Source: CADDYX01 sp045809945
GTDB lineage: Bacteria; Verrucomicrobiota; Verrucomicrobiia; Chthoniobacterales; UBA10450
Direction: 5' to 3'
Length of the DNA stretch: 15,784 nucleotides
Assembly (NCBI GenBank): GCA_045809945.1
Contig: JBJMWW010000099.1
Span: 1-15,784, forward strand
Shown here piece by piece: positions 13,619 to 15,784 of the stretch. Below the pieces are notes generated by a model. That model was not told where the DNA came from, did not search any database, and saw nothing but the letters and a program-made list of their open reading frames with translations. The position numbers were made by a program, and so were the translations under genes. Numbering within the stretch: the stretch's first letter is position 1; the number at the start of each line of letters is the position of its first letter.

Positions 13619-15265
13619 ATGTCTTTCCGAAAACCGCTCCTCATTTTATGCGCGTGTCTGGCAGTCGTGGCGATCGTAGTGCTGATCGCCGCGCCGTTGA
13701 TTACCGCGACGATGGTAAGGCTCTGGATCGCGAATGTGGCGCGAACGAACGAGTGCACGATCAGCTACGCAGCGATCGAAGCGCCGTTGCTCCGGCCGGT
13801 AACGCTGCGTGACGTAACGATCACGTCGACGACTAAGGCCGTTGCGGTAAAAATCGCGCGCGTCGCAGCGGACCTCCGCGTCGCAGCATTCTTCGACAAC
13901 TCGCGCGGCCGGCCGGTTCGTACTCTTTCACTCGACGATGTCGCCGGCAATTGCGGCGCCGCCCCCTCACCGCGGACTCTGCAGTTCCTACTCGCGGACA
14001 ATTTCGCCATCAGCGTCAAACAGCTAACGGTGCAGTCGGCAACCACAACGGCCGAAATACATGACGCCGAACTGACTGCGCGCGAGTTGGAATCGGGAAC
14101 GTTTCATCTGCGCAGATTGGTTGTGCGTTCACCCGCGCTGCAACAAACGTTCGACGATCTTCGCGGCGGGACCTCGTGGGAATACAACCGTTTCAGTCTC
14201 GGCGGAGTGACGATGATGCGCGGCCTCGACGTCGATGTATTACGCGTCGACCTCGGACGGCTCGGCGAGAATCGCATCGGCATCGACGCCGATCTCGATG
14301 TATTTGGCGGAAAACTCCGCGCGAGCATGTCGGCCGAAGAGCAAACCGGCAAGCGAACATGGGACATCGCGGCAAGCGGTAATGAGATCTCGCTCGCGCG
14401 GATGTCCGACGCGCTGGCGTTTTCGGATCGCGCCAGCGGTTCCCTGCATGCGCTCAAGTTTACCTTTCGTGGAAGCCTGGAAACGCTGCAGTCGGCCACG
14501 GCGTCGCTCTGGACGGAGATCACCGGATTCACCTGGCGCGACCGGACGGCCGATGTGGTGATGCTCGGCGCTTCGTATTCCAGCCGGCAGATCGACGTCG
14601 AGCAGCTCTACGTAAAGCAGCGTCGAAACGAACTCACACTGACCGGAGAACTCGCGTTACCAGCTCGTAATACCGAGCTGCCGGATTTGCGCGGAGACGT
14701 TTCCGCCACGATCGGCGATCTTGCCGACTTTGCTCGGTTGCTCGGCGGAAGCCCGGCTAATTTTGCCGGTCAGCTGGCAATCAATGGCAGCGCAACCGCG
14801 CAGGAGCGCAGTCTCGCGGGACAACTTGTCGTCTCGGGCAAGTCTCTGAAGCTGTTTGGTGCGCCGATCGACGCCGTCGACGCGCATATGCTGCTTAGTC
14901 GGTCTGCGCTCGAACTGGATCGGTGTGAACTGCGCCGGGACTCCGCGAATCTACCGCCGCTTTCAATTCGAGGCGGGTGCGATTTCTCCGACAACAACGC
15001 GGTCAGCGCGACCCTGCGCTTCGATCAACCGCTGGTCTTTCAAGCCGCAGCCGGCAACTGCATCACCGGAGTGCGATTAGCCGATTCGCCGGCAGACCAG
15101 TCGAGTGCGGCCGTGCCGTTTACCTCGCTTGAATTCAGCGGGCCCTTGTTTCGCGCCGGATGGAGCATCGCCGCTCATGACGGCGACGCATCAGCGCAGA
15201 CGTTTTCGTTTTGCACGCAGCACGATGTCAGCGGCGGTGCGTTGGTCGTGGCACCCGCACGCTAG
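13619..15265 (+). CDS. AsmA-like membrane-anchored periplasmic protein
   Basis: A 548-residue protein. A single N-terminal membrane helix (about 6-30) is followed by a long region of alternating hydrophobic and polar beta-strand segments. The start, with APLITATMVRLWIANV and then a VTLRDVTI strand, and the repeating pattern of short strands (LRASMSAEEQ, LAINGSA, LAGQLVVSGKSLKLFGAPID) resemble the AsmA/TamB group of bridge-like proteins of the Gram-negative envelope, thought to carry lipids or help outer-membrane assembly. Similarity is by pattern rather than a sharp motif. ATG at 13619 is chosen; a GTG sits one codon earlier. No Shine-Dalgarno sequence. It ends 7 bp before the convergent dnaE stop. 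Confidence 0.65.
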   Translation: MSFRKPLLILCACLAVVAIVVLIAAPLITATMVRLWIANVARTNECTISYAAIEAPLLRPVTLRDVTITSTTKAVAVKIARVAADLRVAAFFDNSRGRPVRTLSLDDVAGNCGAAPSPRTLQFLLADNFAISVKQLTVQSATTTAEIHDAELTARELESGTFHLRRLVVRSPALQQTFDDLRGGTSWEYNRFSLGGVTMMRGLDVDVLRVDLGRLGENRIGIDADLDVFGGKLRASMSAEEQTGKRTWDIAASGNEISLARMSDALAFSDRASGSLHALKFTFRGSLETLQSATASLWTEITGFTWRDRTADVVMLGASYSSRQIDVEQLYVKQRRNELTLTGELALPARNTELPDLRGDVSATIGDLADFARLLGGSPANFAGQLAINGSATAQERSLAGQLVVSGKSLKLFGAPIDAVDAHMLLSRSALELDRCELRRDSANLPPLSIRGGCDFSDNNAVSATLRFDQPLVFQAAAGNCITGVRLADSPADQSSAAVPFTSLEFSGPLFRAGWSIAAHDGDASAQTFSFCTQHDVSGGALVVAPAR

Positions 15266-15272
15266 CCAGCCG

Positions 15273-15784
15273 TCACGCCGTCGGCAGCCATGGCTGCAGT
15301 TTGCGCTCGAGTTCCGGCGTCAGATCAATGCGGCAATCGCTGCCCGCGGCGATCTGCACCGCCGGTCGGCCCGGTTGCTCAAGCTGCAGGAGGACGACCC
15401 GCTTCCCGGGAGAACTCGCCAGGAGATCGCGAACATCACGCAGGATGTTCGAGGGCGTGCCCGGCGGAAACCGGAGAACGATCGGAGCGGCCGCGCCGTT
15501 CTTCGCGTCGGGCGAAAGAGCCAGCACCTTTTGGGCGGTCGCGCGCACCGCGTCATCGCGCGTGTCGAGCGTGCCTTCCGTTGCGACGACTGCGCCCGGG
15601 GTGAGAACGTTCGCGACTTTTACATACGTATCATTCCAGATAACGACCTCAAGTGTTCCGCTCAGGTCTTCCAGCCACACGACCGCGAACGGCTTGGCGT
15701 CCTTTTTCGTAAATTTGCGATCGACCTGTGCAATTGCGCCAGCGATTCGGAATTGCGCGCGATCCTGCAGTTCCCGCAGCGATG
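15273..15784 (-). CDS. dnaE: DNA polymerase III alpha subunit, C-terminal part
   Basis: The frame is open to the window edge and gives about 170 C-terminal residues. It begins SLRELQDRAQFRIAGAIAQV and continues KFTKKDAKPFAVVWLEDLSGTLEVVIW (written in two halves; the pattern K-x-TKK-x-x-KPFA-x-x-x-LED-x-x-G is the OB-fold of DnaE, which contacts single-stranded template). A VVATEG strand completes the OB-fold, and the last 90 residues (IVLRFPPG, LASSPGKRVVLLQLE, CRIDLTPELERKLQPWL) form the tau-binding end. DnaE is the replicative polymerase. The catalytic domains lie outside the window. It converges with the AsmA-like gene with 7 bp between stops. Confidence 0.9.
   Translation of the reverse strand, partial: SLRELQDRAQFRIAGAIAQVDRKFTKKDAKPFAVVWLEDLSGTLEVVIWNDTYVKVANVLTPGAVVATEGTLDTRDDAVRATAQKVLALSPDAKNGAAAPIVLRFPPGTPSNILRDVRDLLASSPGKRVVLLQLEQPGRPAVQIAAGSDCRIDLTPELERKLQPWLPTA

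Noticed and set aside
15266..15272. Terminator between the convergent AsmA-like and dnaE genes
   Set aside because: Only 7 bases separate the stops and no stem-loop with a T run was seen on either strand.

Overview
The window is a gene-dense piece of a bacterial chromosome with high GC content. By feel it comes from the Verrucomicrobiota, most likely a soil Spartobacteria/Chthoniobacterales lineage. This rests on Gram-negative envelope genes (a large-domain YidC, lipoprotein, AsmA-like and DUF4230 proteins), proteins with Thr-Pro and Ser-Pro rich linkers, a near absence of Shine-Dalgarno sequences, and short palindromic repeats between genes. No 16S rRNA or other phylogenetic marker is present, so the assignment is an inference. 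No tRNA, rRNA, CRISPR array, prophage or transposase gene was found.

Left part (1-4807). The 3' end of a DUF1989 gene is followed by a palindromic repeat and a two-gene unit: a membrane protein resembling an anti-sigma factor, overlapping an MTA/SAH-nucleosidase-like gene. A CDF metal transporter converges on the nucleosidase with overlapping stop codons. It diverges from a trans-2-enoyl-CoA/ACP reductase-type dehydrogenase, with one base between the two start codons. That reductase overlaps a sarcosine/fructosyl-amine oxidase-like flavoprotein by 4 bp.

Central part (12660 down to 4949, all minus strand): recF, a secreted M20 peptidase, an AlgH/YqgE protein, alanine dehydrogenase, a serine-rich lipoprotein, then the membrane-insertion cluster rnpA-yidD-yidC-khpB(jag). 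The last four genes are packed with overlapping or nearly touching ends. rpmH, normally upstream of rnpA, is absent and replaced by the lipoprotein gene and a hairpin.

Right part (12661-15784). A 171-bp gap holds a strong plus-strand intrinsic terminator immediately before the start codon of a DUF4230 membrane protein, suggesting a small RNA or an attenuated leader. A palindromic repeat and a large AsmA-like membrane-anchored protein follow. The window ends in the C-terminal OB-fold region of DNA polymerase III alpha (dnaE), convergent with the AsmA-like gene.

The most unusual material is non-coding: four palindromic repeat elements that sit on or touch start and stop codons, a perfect 27-nt palindrome inside the flavoprotein gene, and the terminator-bearing leader at 12765-12826. 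No novel multi-gene system such as a defence island is apparent. Every gap between genes is under 175 bases.
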